In this document: piece after piece, positions 55,681 through 63,745 of the stretch
Layout: each line of letters opens with the position of its first letter
Numbering within the stretch: the first letter of the stretch is position 1
Assembly: GCF_000422905.1 (NCBI RefSeq)
Contig: NZ_AUGY01000009.1
Location: forward strand, 62,001-126,000
Direction: 5' to 3'
Origin: Paenibacillus alginolyticus DSM 5050 = NBRC 15375
GTDB lineage: Bacteria; Bacillota; Bacilli; Paenibacillales; NBRC-103111
DNA length: 64,000 nucleotides
Made by a program: the position numbers and the translations under genes
Notes under the pieces: model-generated
The model's database searches: none
What the model was told of the DNA's origin: nothing
What the model saw: the letters and a program-made list of their open reading frames with translations, nothing else

Positions 55681-55868
55681 ATGAATCATTCCTCCTAAAA
55701 GTTATTCATACACAATGCAGCCATTTCGTTAAGCAGCCGATTGGAAAAATGGATCTACCTCCTCAGTGTTTTTTCATTTAGATAACGCTTACATTTTAAA
55801 GTATAGAAGATTACGAAGTACCCATGTGCCAGTCAATTGCCGTCATTTTGCACTGTGTTGCTGTTTTT

Positions 55869-56714
55869 TTATACCTGCATACGATATGCCTTAGGCGTGA
55901 TCCCCAATACAGTCTTGAACACACGACAGAAATAAGATCCATTCAGAAAACCCACCTCCTGCGCGATAAAACCGGCTGTTTTCGAGGTCGTTTCAAGCAA
56001 TAAACAGGCTTCTTTCAACCTGCGCGAAATGATAAATTCCGTGATCGAGCTGCCCGTCGACTGCCGAAATGTATGAGACAAATAGTAGGTAGATAAGTGC
56101 AAATCCTCGGACATCCGATTAAGATCAAATCTTTCCTTATAATGAAGCTCGATCCACTCTATCATCTGCAAGGCGGTATGATTGTAACGCGGCTTATTTT
56201 TATCTTTCTGACCGTTATATACCTCTTTCTCGAATGGCTCTAGTTGCTGAAGAATTGACAATAAGCATAAAATGAACTCCTCTTGCTGTTTATTGGCTGG
56301 CACACTCCTAAGCTTCCTATTCAAATCTTCAAATATTTTCGCGAAATTATGCTGCTGCGGCAGAACCTGGCACGTTAATTGCTGCTTCCATAGGATGTTA
56401 AACCATTTGCGAACACCGCTAAAAGCAAGCAGAGCAGCATCCAGCTTATAAGGGTCAAACATGAGGACGGAGCGGACGAATGGCCCTTCAATTCGTATCC
56501 GATGCAGTTGAAAAGGCTGAAACACAAGCAATGTACCAGATTCTATGCGAAGCTGATGCTTGTTCACTTCCACACTACCTTGACCTTCATACACGAAGAG
56601 GAACTCCATGCATGGATGCGCATGATAGATTTCCCAAACCTGCTTTCGGCTCGATTTATAGTGATTTAGGTGAAATGGTTCTTTCCTTACGTCCACACTT
56701 GTACTTAATTTCAA
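55869..56714 (-). CDS. AraC-family transcriptional regulator
   Basis: A 281-residue regulator with an N-terminal cupin-like domain (VWEIYHAHPCMEFLFVYEGQ) and a C-terminal AraC domain (about 180-280, with LHLSTYYLSHTFRQSTGSS and GFIAQEVGFLNGSYFCRVFK). The TTG at 56714 lies 7 bases after GGAGGG; an in-frame ATG at 56729 overlaps that site. It is upstream of, and on the same strand as, the secreted beta-helix gene, which it probably regulates. Confidence 0.88.
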   Translation of the reverse strand: MKLSTSVDVRKEPFHLNHYKSSRKQVWEIYHAHPCMEFLFVYEGQGSVEVNKHQLRIESGTLLVFQPFQLHRIRIEGPFVRSVLMFDPYKLDAALLAFSGVRKWFNILWKQQLTCQVLPQQHNFAKIFEDLNRKLRSVPANKQQEEFILCLLSILQQLEPFEKEVYNGQKDKNKPRYNHTALQMIEWIELHYKERFDLNRMSEDLHLSTYYLSHTFRQSTGSSITEFIISRRLKEACLLLETTSKTAGFIAQEVGFLNGSYFCRVFKTVLGITPKAYRMQV

Positions 56715-56835
56715 CAGCCATCCCTCCATCACAATGAATTGTTTGGAAGCTACATTCGTGAGCACACTTTACCACAACTTTTCATGAAATGATTGTGTAA
56801 ATCCAAGGGTTTCCGGTGTTTTTTGCAGTTGTCAT

Positions 56836-56862
56836 TTGTACAACAATAGGCTAGCAATCAGC
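56836..56862. repeat. Dispersed copy of the TTGTACAACA repeat
   Basis: GTACAACAATAGGCTAGC and the following AATCAGCG resemble ATACAACATTACGCTAGC and GAATCCGCG at 29601-29626, beyond the palindrome itself. This indicates one intergenic repeat family present at both places. Confidence 0.5.
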
Positions 56863-56900
56863 GTACAGTGGCAAGCTTCATCTCCCCCAACCCCAAGCAC

Positions 56901-56955
56901 AAAAAAAACCTGTATCCAGATGCTCTCTTCTTAAGAGAACAATCACAGATACAGG
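56901..56955 (-). terminator. Terminator of the Tat/oxidase operon
   Basis: CCTGTATC (56909-56916) pairs with GATACAGG (56948-56955) and TCTCTT with AAGAGA inside; on the minus strand eight Ts follow. It ends the oxidase-RidA-TatA operon. Confidence 0.92.
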
Positions 56956-56970
56956 CTTTCGGACGATCGT

Positions 56971-57183
56971 CTATACTTTCGCCTTCTCGAGCAGCTTATC
57001 AGCTGGCTCTACATGCTCGGGAACCTCTTTGCCCTCGGAAACGAGTTCCCGCGCAGAGTTTTTGAACTCATGCAGGGTGCGCCCCACTGCGCGACCAAGC
57101 TCTGGAAGCTTGGATGGACCAAACAAGACTAAGACAACAACTAAGATTAACATGAGACCAGGAAAGCCAATATTTTGCAGCAT
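56971..57183 (-). CDS. tatA: Twin-arginine translocase subunit TatA
   Basis: A 70-residue TatA. A single N-terminal membrane helix ([15 protein letters not shown]) is followed by the [11 protein letters not shown] hinge and an amphipathic helix ([17 protein letters not shown]), then a short acidic tail. It forms the pore-forming component of the Tat pathway with TatC. It is the last gene after ridA and the oxidase, and TatC lies across the divergent promoter at 59884, so a Tat-signal cargo and both translocase subunits are in one locus. GGAG lies some 12 bases upstream. Confidence 0.95.
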   Translation of the reverse strand: MLQNIGFPGLMLILVVVLVLFGPSKLPELGRAVGRTLHEFKNSARELVSEGKEVPEHVEPADKLLEKAKV

Positions 57184-57204
57184 AGGATCAACAACTCCGT
57201 TTCA

Positions 57205-57765
57205 TTAGTTTTGATTATGATGCTTCGGATATACCGCTACAGCTTCGATCTCTATAAGCCAATCAGAGCTTACGAGTCCTGCCACACCAACCGTGGAGCG
57301 TGCAGGCTTAACCGGATTCGCTTCATTTCCAAAAAATTGCGCATAAGCATCGAACCAGCCTTGATAGTCAAATTTGCCTTCTTTCGCCGCATCAGCTGTA
57401 AGATAGACACGGAGATAAGCGACATCAGCCAAAGTCAATCCCTTATCTTTCAATTGCTTTTCTATCTCTTTAAGAATTCCGATGCCTTGCGTTTTGGTAT
57501 CGCCATAGCGCTCATATACCGTTTTACCCTCTTTATTAAGAACAGGCGGTACTGTTCCGCTTGTGAATAAATAGGAAGAACCAGAAGGCACAGATACTCC
57601 GGCAGAGATCGAGGAAGCTGGGTTTCCATAGAATTCCACTTCATTAATTGGCTCTGATGAATATTTACTAGACTTTTCTGTTCCGGCTGCATAGGCGCTG
57701 ACACATATGAGGCATGAACCTAATGTGACGGCTGCCATGGTTTTCACTTTCTTCGTTATCATCAT
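57205..57765 (-). CDS. RidA-family protein with a signal peptide (enamine/imine deaminase)
   Basis: A 186-residue member of the RidA/YjgF/UK114 family. RidA hydrolyses reactive imines and enamines, such as those made by amino-acid oxidases, to keto-acids and ammonia. The RidA fold residues are recognisable in SGTVPPVLNKEG, QGIGILKEIEKQLKDKGLTL, VAYLRVYLTAD, RSTVGVAGL and the ending IEIEAVAVYP. Unlike usual RidA (~125 residues) it begins with MMITKKVKTMAAVTLGSCLI and a predicted cut after AYA, so it should act outside the cytoplasm. It lies between the oxidase (20-base gap) and tatA. The signal has no twin arginine, so Sec export is likelier than Tat. Confidence 0.9.
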   Translation of the reverse strand: MMITKKVKTMAAVTLGSCLICVSAYAAGTEKSSKYSSEPINEVEFYGNPASSISAGVSVPSGSSYLFTSGTVPPVLNKEGKTVYERYGDTKTQGIGILKEIEKQLKDKGLTLADVAYLRVYLTADAAKEGKFDYQGWFDAYAQFFGNEANPVKPARSTVGVAGLVSSDWLIEIEAVAVYPKHHNQN

Positions 57766-57785
57766 CGTTCATCGCTCCTCATCAT

Positions 57786-59393
57786 CTACTCTTTCATTAC
57801 ACGCTCATGAATTTCAGTAACCACTTTCCTCGCAGATTCAATCGCCCCTGCTTGCCAAGCGGTAATATAGCTGATATGCTCCCCAGCCAAATAAATGCGA
57901 CCGTCCGGCTTACACAAGGTAGGGTAATACGTTTTGCGGTCATCAGCCGTATACGAAGCCCAACCGCCTTGATTATATTTGATCTTCTTCCAATCTACGG
58001 AGAAAGAGGCCTCGAACTCTTTATAATATTGCGGATGAATTTTCGCCCCTTGGCTTAATGCGTAGTCTTCCCTTTGGGCAGGTGTCATTTTACCAATCTT
58101 GTCAGCGTTACCCCCGAATGCATAATAACCTAAGAGGAGTCCCTTTTTGGCAAAATAATCAGTAGGCGGGTAATAAATACTGGAAATGTCCATATTCGTA
58201 AGTGAGCTTCCGCCAAAAATAAACTCATCTTCCTCCCAGAAGCGACGTTTGAACTGGAGCCCAATTTTACCGGCGGATGCGTAGTTAATTTTAGAAATAG
58301 CCGTCGACATTTCTGCGGAGAAATCGGCTTTAATATCCTTGAGGACAGACAAAGGAATCGTACAGATACAAAAGTCTCCGGAAGCTTCCTTGCTGGCGCC
58401 GCTATTCAAGTCCTTATACAGGATACGAACTCCATCGGAGGATTGCTTAATTTCTTGTACTTCTGCATGGAATTCAATTCGGTCCCCCACTCGTTTCTCA
58501 AACGCTTTAGCAATCTGGTCCATCCCGCCTACCGGATGAAACATCATCATTTGTTGATCATAACTGTATTCGCTGCTAAAAAATTGCCCAAAACCAGAAT
58601 TTATAATCGCTTTTAAACTAAATGGATCTCTACGTACGCCTGCGTCGAATTTACCGCCTGGTTCCTCGTTATACCCTGCTCTTTCCGAACCTTTATAGAA
58701 CAGATCTGCATTCAAATCCCCTTCGGTCTTCAAATAAGTGACAAGCTTAGCTTTTTCTTCTGTTGTAAGAGGGAGATCCAGTGCTTTCTGATTTACCGCT
58801 TTAGCTAGCATTTCGGCGACATAGCCCCTAACATCGGCCTTCGCTTGGCGCTTCGGAATTTTCACACCCGACAATTCGCCCACATTTTCGTTATAATAGT
58901 AGCCGCTCTCGTTCACATTGTTGAAGGGTTCGATCGCGACACCAAATTTACGCGCATATCCCAACGTTACATGAAACTGGGGTATCCGCATCGGTCCCGC
59001 ATTAAAATACATCCCATTATCAAAGCGTGCAACCTGCTTGCTGCCGCCTATTTCCGCAACAGTCGTACCTCTGCGAACCGTCCAAGCTCTACCGCCGGAA
59101 CGAGCTCTCGCTTCTAAAATTGTGCACTGATATCCGGCCATTCCCAGCTCGTAGGCCGCCGTCATACCGGCTATCCCTGCGCCTAGAATGATCACCTTTT
59201 TCCCGTTTCGGTTCGTTGAAGTGAGATCCCTGCCTGAAGGCGGCGTGTAATCTGCCGCTTTCATCGTTTCTGGGGATAATAGCCCCAGAGTCCCCATAAC
59301 ACTAAAGAGTGCGGCTGACCCTCCTATTTTGCCGACTGTAGTCAAAAATTGTCTACGTGTAATTTGATCTTCTTTGATCGGTGTCTTCTCCAT
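57786..59393 (-). CDS. Tat-exported flavin amine/L-amino-acid oxidase
   Basis: A 535-residue FAD oxidase of the monoamine oxidase/L-amino-acid oxidase family. The N-terminus has a twin-arginine signal, TRRQFL (Arg13-Arg14), and a hydrophobic stretch ending near LGLLSPETMKAAD. GAGIAGMTAAYEL is the FAD Rossmann motif and RSGGRAWTVR its GG partner. NAGPMRIP is characteristic of L-amino-acid oxidases, and AGEHISYITAWQAGA is the C-terminal FAD-binding motif. It should oxidise an amino acid or amine to the imine with H2O2 release. The ATG at 59393 has GAGGAG 8 bases upstream. First gene of the operon with ridA and tatA. Confidence 0.92.
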   Translation of the reverse strand: MEKTPIKEDQITRRQFLTTVGKIGGSAALFSVMGTLGLLSPETMKAADYTPPSGRDLTSTNRNGKKVIILGAGIAGMTAAYELGMAGYQCTILEARARSGGRAWTVRRGTTVAEIGGSKQVARFDNGMYFNAGPMRIPQFHVTLGYARKFGVAIEPFNNVNESGYYYNENVGELSGVKIPKRQAKADVRGYVAEMLAKAVNQKALDLPLTTEEKAKLVTYLKTEGDLNADLFYKGSERAGYNEEPGGKFDAGVRRDPFSLKAIINSGFGQFFSSEYSYDQQMMMFHPVGGMDQIAKAFEKRVGDRIEFHAEVQEIKQSSDGVRILYKDLNSGASKEASGDFCICTIPLSVLKDIKADFSAEMSTAISKINYASAGKIGLQFKRRFWEEDEFIFGGSSLTNMDISSIYYPPTDYFAKKGLLLGYYAFGGNADKIGKMTPAQREDYALSQGAKIHPQYYKEFEASFSVDWKKIKYNQGGWASYTADDRKTYYPTLCKPDGRIYLAGEHISYITAWQAGAIESARKVVTEIHERVMKE

Positions 59394-59470
59394 GCTCCCA
59401 TCTCCTCGTTCATGTTTGGATAAACCACACAATAAACGTACCAGTAGATCAGGGTTCCGTCACTAATTCA

Positions 59471-59487
59471 TGTAAGATTACATTACA
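59471..59487. promoter_or_regulatory. TnrA/GlnR-type box 1
   Basis: TGTAAGATTACATTACA fits the TnrA/GlnR consensus TGTNAN7TNACA at every fixed position. It lies 78 bases upstream of the oxidase start in the divergent region shared with the TnrA-like gene. Confidence 0.75.
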
Positions 59488-59576
59488 TAAATATTGCTTA
59501 TATCGGGATAAAAATAGGTTATTTGATCGGAAATGAGCATGGTGATAGAGTTGACTTGTAAACAATGTCATGTAAA

Positions 59577-59593
59577 CGTTAATTTATCTAACA
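59577..59593. promoter_or_regulatory. TnrA/GlnR-type box 2 (one mismatch)
   Basis: CGTTAATTTATCTAACA matches TGTNAN7TNACA except for the first base and has an AT-rich centre. It lies immediately upstream of the ribosome site of the TnrA-like gene, where binding would repress it (autoregulation). Confidence 0.55.
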
Positions 59594-59611
59594 TTTATAG
59601 GAGGATGGATG

Positions 59612-59845
59612 ATGTCGATGACGAAGAAGAAAGTAATTCAAATTGGTGTGGTAAGCGAATTAACCGGGTTATCGGAAAGGCAGATTCGTTATTACGAAGA
59701 TCGTAAGCTTATTTTCCCGGAAAGAAGTAAAGGAGGCGTTCGTAAATATTCATTTGAGGATATTCAGACCATCATGGAGATCCACACGAAGCTGATGGAC
59801 GGCTTCCACACCGTTGAGCTTAAGCGCATGCTAGCGGGATCTTAA
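59612..59845 (+). CDS. Miniature TnrA-like MerR-family regulator
   Basis: A 77-residue protein matching the DNA-binding part of TnrA/GlnR: IGVVSELTGLSERQIRYYED, then KLIFPERS and GVRKYSFEDIQTIMEIHTKL. TnrA of Bacillus continues past this point with a C-terminal tail that feedback-inhibited glutamine synthetase binds; here the protein stops at ELKRMLAGS, so that contact should be impossible. It precedes tatC by 38 bases and is divergent from the oxidase operon. The ATG at 59612 follows AGGAGG by 7 bases; the ATG at 59609 is closer and less likely. Confidence 0.85.
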   Translation: MSMTKKKVIQIGVVSELTGLSERQIRYYEDRKLIFPERSKGGVRKYSFEDIQTIMEIHTKLMDGFHTVELKRMLAGS

Positions 59846-59883
59846 GTCAATGACGATCATACTTAGCTTTGGAGGTGTTTTCC

Positions 59884-60642
59884 ATGCCAATAAAAGAAAT
59901 GATGTCTCTCGTTGAACATCTTTCCGAACTGCGAACACGTATTATTCGAGTTCTAATTGTCATTATCCTTACGATGATTGCCGGCTTTCTTGCCGCCCAG
60001 AAGCTCCTCCTGTACTTGAAGCAAACACCCCCGGCATCCGACATGACATGGCATGTATTTTCCCCCATGGATAGTATTCGCCTCTATATGATGATTGCGT
60101 TCGCGATATCCCTAACAGTCACTTTGCCTTTTATCCTCTATCAGATCTGGGAATTCGTTAAACAAGGCCTAACGAAGGAGGAGCAATCAACCACACTTCG
60201 TTATATCCCTTATACTATCCTGTGTTTTATCATCGGCTTAACCTTTGCCTACTTCGTTGTTTTCCCCATGTGCATGGCGTTCACTACCCAAATTTCCGAT
60301 AACCTTGGATTAACCCCGACGTACGGCGTTGCCCAATATTTTAGTTTCATGTTGAACATTGTGCTGCCTTTGTCGATTGCCTTCGAACTCCCCATCGTCG
60401 TTATGTTTCTAACTAGACTAAAACTGCTGAATCCAAAGCTCCTGAACAAATTTCGCAGATACGCTTATATCGTGCTAGTTATATTAGCTAGCCTAATTTC
60501 ACCGCCTGATCTCATCTCACATCTGATGGTGGCCATCCCCTTATTTGCTTTATATGAAATCAGCGTCGTGCTATCACGTTTCGTCTTCAACGGACAAATG
60601 AAGGAGCTAAGCAAACTGAATATTGACTACGGAGCCTCTTAA
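59884..60642 (+). CDS. tatC: Twin-arginine translocase subunit TatC
   Basis: A 252-residue TatC with six membrane helices. The conserved N-terminal HLSELRTRIIR (the acidic residue used for signal recognition) opens the protein; the loop around FSPMDSIRLYMM, LPFILYQIWEFVKQGLTKEE and SPPDLISH near the end are typical. It recognises RR signals and recruits TatA. The ATG at 59884 has GGAGG 8 bases upstream. It follows the TnrA-like gene and completes the translocase with tatA across the divergent promoter. A general TatAC pair elsewhere in the genome is likely but not visible here. Confidence 0.95.
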   Translation: MPIKEMMSLVEHLSELRTRIIRVLIVIILTMIAGFLAAQKLLLYLKQTPPASDMTWHVFSPMDSIRLYMMIAFAISLTVTLPFILYQIWEFVKQGLTKEEQSTTLRYIPYTILCFIIGLTFAYFVVFPMCMAFTTQISDNLGLTPTYGVAQYFSFMLNIVLPLSIAFELPIVVMFLTRLKLLNPKLLNKFRRYAYIVLVILASLISPPDLISHLMVAIPLFALYEISVVLSRFVFNGQMKELSKLNIDYGAS

Positions 60643-60724
60643 AATAGGGCTTCCCTATCATTGCCTATCGTCCGCTTTTGGGATATATTTACGACATAAA
60701 TCGCTTCCCAAAAAAAGGAGAGCT

Positions 60725-61612
60725 ATGCGGATTGAACAACTTCTCTATATCATTGAAATCAATCAAACCGGTTCGATCTCCCTAGCTGCCGAAAAGCTTC
60801 ACGTCTCCCAACCAAATATCAGTCAGGCTATCGTGAGTCTGGAGGAAGAGCTTGGGGTGAAGCTATTTAAGCGTTCGCGCTTCGGAGCCGTTCCTACGGA
60901 AGATGGGAAATTAATTATAAGCAAAGCGGAAGAGATCATACAAAAAGTAGAGGAACTCCGAGAGACGGCAGAATGTCAGTCCAATCAGCTCTCAGGGTTC
61001 CTTTCCATCGCTTCTGTGCCTAGCCTATGCTTGAGTGTTTTACCCTCAACCTTAGCGATTTTCAAAGCAAAACATGCTGGCGTAGAGCTCGAAATGTTGG
61101 AGCTTGATTATCCGCAGATTAAACAAGAAGTCCAAAGCGGTAAAGTAGATATTGGTCTAATCGCCGTATCCCGGAATTATGAAGAGCCGAATAAGCAATT
61201 GATCACTGAGACGTTAATGGACAGCAGAGTGATGGCATGTGTGGGGAAAAACTCCCCTTTGTCTCATCGAAAAAGCATTTCCTTAGAAGAACTTGTCCAT
61301 CAACCGATTCTCCTGAATTCTGAGTATCTTATTGGTAAATTAAAAAAATATGGAGAGCCGAATATTCTATTTAAGTTAGGGAATTCAGAGGCTGCCAAAC
61401 GTGTGATTGCGGAAGGTATTGCCGTTGGATTTTATACAGAAACCGGCCTGAAATACGACCCCTATGTCCAAACAGGCAACATTGTTGCCTTAGAAATCAC
61501 TGGAGAGGATATGGATATTTCCTTCTGTTCCTTGCGACTAAAGAATCGTCATCAGTCCCTGGCCTGCAAAGAGTTTACCAAAGAACTAAAAATGATTATT
61601 GCAACAATTTGA
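60725..61612 (+). CDS. LysR-family transcriptional regulator
   Basis: A 295-residue LysR-type regulator with the N-terminal HTH (GSISLAAEKLHVSQPNISQA, about residues 18-38) and an effector-binding domain (about 90-290, with SIASVPSLCLSVLPSTL). The ATG at 60725 has AAAGGAG upstream. It comes 82 bases after tatC on the same strand and converges with the amino-acid permease pseudogene, whose 3' end it overlaps by 17 bases. It may respond to an amino acid or keto-acid from the oxidase pathway; this is inference from position. Confidence 0.92.
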   Translation: MRIEQLLYIIEINQTGSISLAAEKLHVSQPNISQAIVSLEEELGVKLFKRSRFGAVPTEDGKLIISKAEEIIQKVEELRETAECQSNQLSGFLSIASVPSLCLSVLPSTLAIFKAKHAGVELEMLELDYPQIKQEVQSGKVDIGLIAVSRNYEEPNKQLITETLMDSRVMACVGKNSPLSHRKSISLEELVHQPILLNSEYLIGKLKKYGEPNILFKLGNSEAAKRVIAEGIAVGFYTETGLKYDPYVQTGNIVALEITGEDMDISFCSLRLKNRHQSLACKEFTKELKMIIATI

Positions 61613-62956
61613 AATCGTGACTATTGCTTTCAGCAGCGTTTGAAGCCTGTTTATTTATTCGGCGTTTGCCGACAAGCTGCACATAAACGATAGATGCTGC
61701 GACAAGCACTATGTTGCCTACAATTAAGGGAGCCGACAATCGGCTGAGTAGTAAATAGCCTTGAAAGGCGAGTAAACCAACGGCTATGACGACAATGGTG
61801 TAAAGTAGACTTGGCTTCATAGTGAAAGGTGCTTTGCGATAAAGCTCAGGATATTTGCGTGGAAGCTGCACGGCAGAAAGTACGGGGAAAATGCTCGAAA
61901 TGAGTAAAATGCCAACCCCTAGCTGTGAAATCGTGGTCAACGATACTCCTGTCACAATGGGTATGACACCAAGGAGATAGTAAAACGTGAGCAGCCAATG
62001 CGGTGTACCAACCTTCGATTAACGGTGCCGAATGATGAAGGGAGCCAACCATCGCGACATGCCACCAGCATCCCCCTTGTCACCCAGGAAAATGTCACAT
62101 TAAGTGTAGAAGCCAGTGCAAACATAGCCCCGCCTATAATAAAAAATAGGAATAATGGATTGGGCAATATCGTCCTTGCCACATCTGAAAGCGACTCTCC
62201 AGCAACTTCCGAAATCGGCAGAACTCCGGTTGCCACAATGCCAATACCTATATAAAGTAAGGAAACTATGCCACTACTGATGAAAATGGTTAGCGGAATA
62301 TCCCTTTGCGGCCGCTTCATTTCGCCTCCGAGCTCAACTACAGCATAAGCGCCACCAGATGCAAAGGACGTGATGCCAACCGCTGTAAGAAAGCTGCCTA
62401 TGCCCTGAGGAAAGATCTTTGCGGGATGAAACACCGAATAGTCGACCTCCGAAATTCCCCATACAATGAAAACAAGAAGTGACAGCAGCTTAATCGCTAC
62501 GAGCACCTTTCCTAATGATGACATAAACTTGATGCCAAACAGATTAATGAGATAGAAGAAAGTCAGCACTGTGAAGGCAACAAGCATGATCGGCGTATCC
62601 GGCATGATTCCCTGTAAATATTGTGCGAAGGAAATGGCATAAACAGCGATGGTTAAATGACCGAATGTAAATAGGATTAAATAGACAAACCCTGCGTTCG
62701 GAGAAAGTAACCGACTCGTATATTTATACATGCCTCCGGTTGCAGGAAGAACTGAGCCTAATACAGCAAGAGGAATCGTGATGATGAGCATAAAAACAGA
62801 GGAAAGCACGAAAGCAAGCGGTACTCCAGACCCCGTTAAGGCAATGGCGATGCCAGTGATTGACATGATTCCCGCTCCAATAATTTGACCGAGGGCGATA
62901 CCAATCGAATCTCGTAAGCCTAACACCTTCTTCAATTTCCCTTCTTCATTCACCAT
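61596..62956 (-). pseudogene. APC-family amino-acid permease, frameshifted
   Basis: A membrane permease of about 453 residues if the frame is repaired, with 12 helices expected. The N-terminal frame carries LRDSIGIALGQIIGAGIMS and TGGMYKYTSRLLSP (APC consensus); the C-terminal frame starts in VTGVSLTTISQLGVG. The break is at 62010-62011, where one extra T on the minus strand would give VNRRFGTPHWLLTFYYLLG. The start at 62956 lies after GGAGGGA. The last 17 bases overlap the convergent LysR gene. It would import amino acids or amines beside the oxidase module. Confidence 0.82.
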
Positions 62957-63292
62957 ATTCAGCAGTCCCTCCCTCTCAACTCTACCCTTACATATATACA
63001 CTCATCTTCTGCATAAACCAAGTATTCCCTCTTCTTCTTCATGAAAATAGAGGTATTTTTTTAATGTAAATAGTCATAATCGATCAATATCCCACATAGA
63101 GTATATAGTTGCTTATTACTGAAAGCCAAATGAAAGTTTACTGAAATCCAATTTGCACACTTGAAGGGATGCTGATTTCGTATTATTACATTAGAACAAA
63201 TTCAATTCATCGAAGCTCGCTGTATCAATCCGCAAGATGCCATCATCGTTCGTTTACTTACTGAGGGTATTGCCTCTCACGAAATTGTTTAT

Positions 63293-63667
63293 TTGAAAAA
63301 GAACTCTTTAGACGCCAAAAATCAAATGCTTACAGTCACTGATGCTATGGGTGTAAAGAGGCAAGTACAAATTACGCGAACATGTGCTGAATTGTATCAA
63401 AGTGCTCTGGGACAAACGAAATACATAGCCAATTACGGAGACCTTCCCCATAAACAACTGACAACCGATCTTCGAGATAGCGAGTATCTCATCAAAGTAA
63501 GCATGCGAGATTTTATTGCAAATCGTAGTATGATTACAGAGATGGATTCCGTTATTTTGCGAACGATATATATGAGACTTCGGCGATTAGCTGACTTTTT
63601 CTCAACACCGGAACTCACGTATTTAACGACTGGAAAGCTTGAACTTAAACAACTGGCACATGCCTAA
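63293..63667 (+). CDS. Hypothetical protein with uncertain start
   Basis: The frame from TTG 63293 gives 124 soluble residues (KKNSLDAKNQML start, VSMRDFIANRSM in the middle). The same frame stays open back to a stop at 63173-63175 and encodes a plausible protein stretch there (TLEQIQFIEARCINPQDAII), but contains no ATG, GTG or TTG before 63293. AAGGGA lies at 63165-63170. So the true start is either a rare codon (ATT at 63182) or an indel has broken the first codons. I do not recognise the family. Confidence 0.55.
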   Translation: MKKNSLDAKNQMLTVTDAMGVKRQVQITRTCAELYQSALGQTKYIANYGDLPHKQLTTDLRDSEYLIKVSMRDFIANRSMITEMDSVILRTIYMRLRRLADFFSTPELTYLTTGKLELKQLAHA

Positions 63668-63684
63668 TCATTAAAATGGATTGG

Positions 63685-63740
63685 AAAAGAGGCTATCCCT
63701 TCGGTAATCATTATCCTACCGTTGGTGACAGCCTCTTTTT
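63685..63740. terminator. Bidirectional terminator
   Basis: AAAAGAGGCTATC and GTGACAGCCTCTTTTT form a stem with a 30-base loop between the convergent hypothetical gene and spo0M. Confidence 0.8.
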
Positions 63741-63745
63741 ATGTA

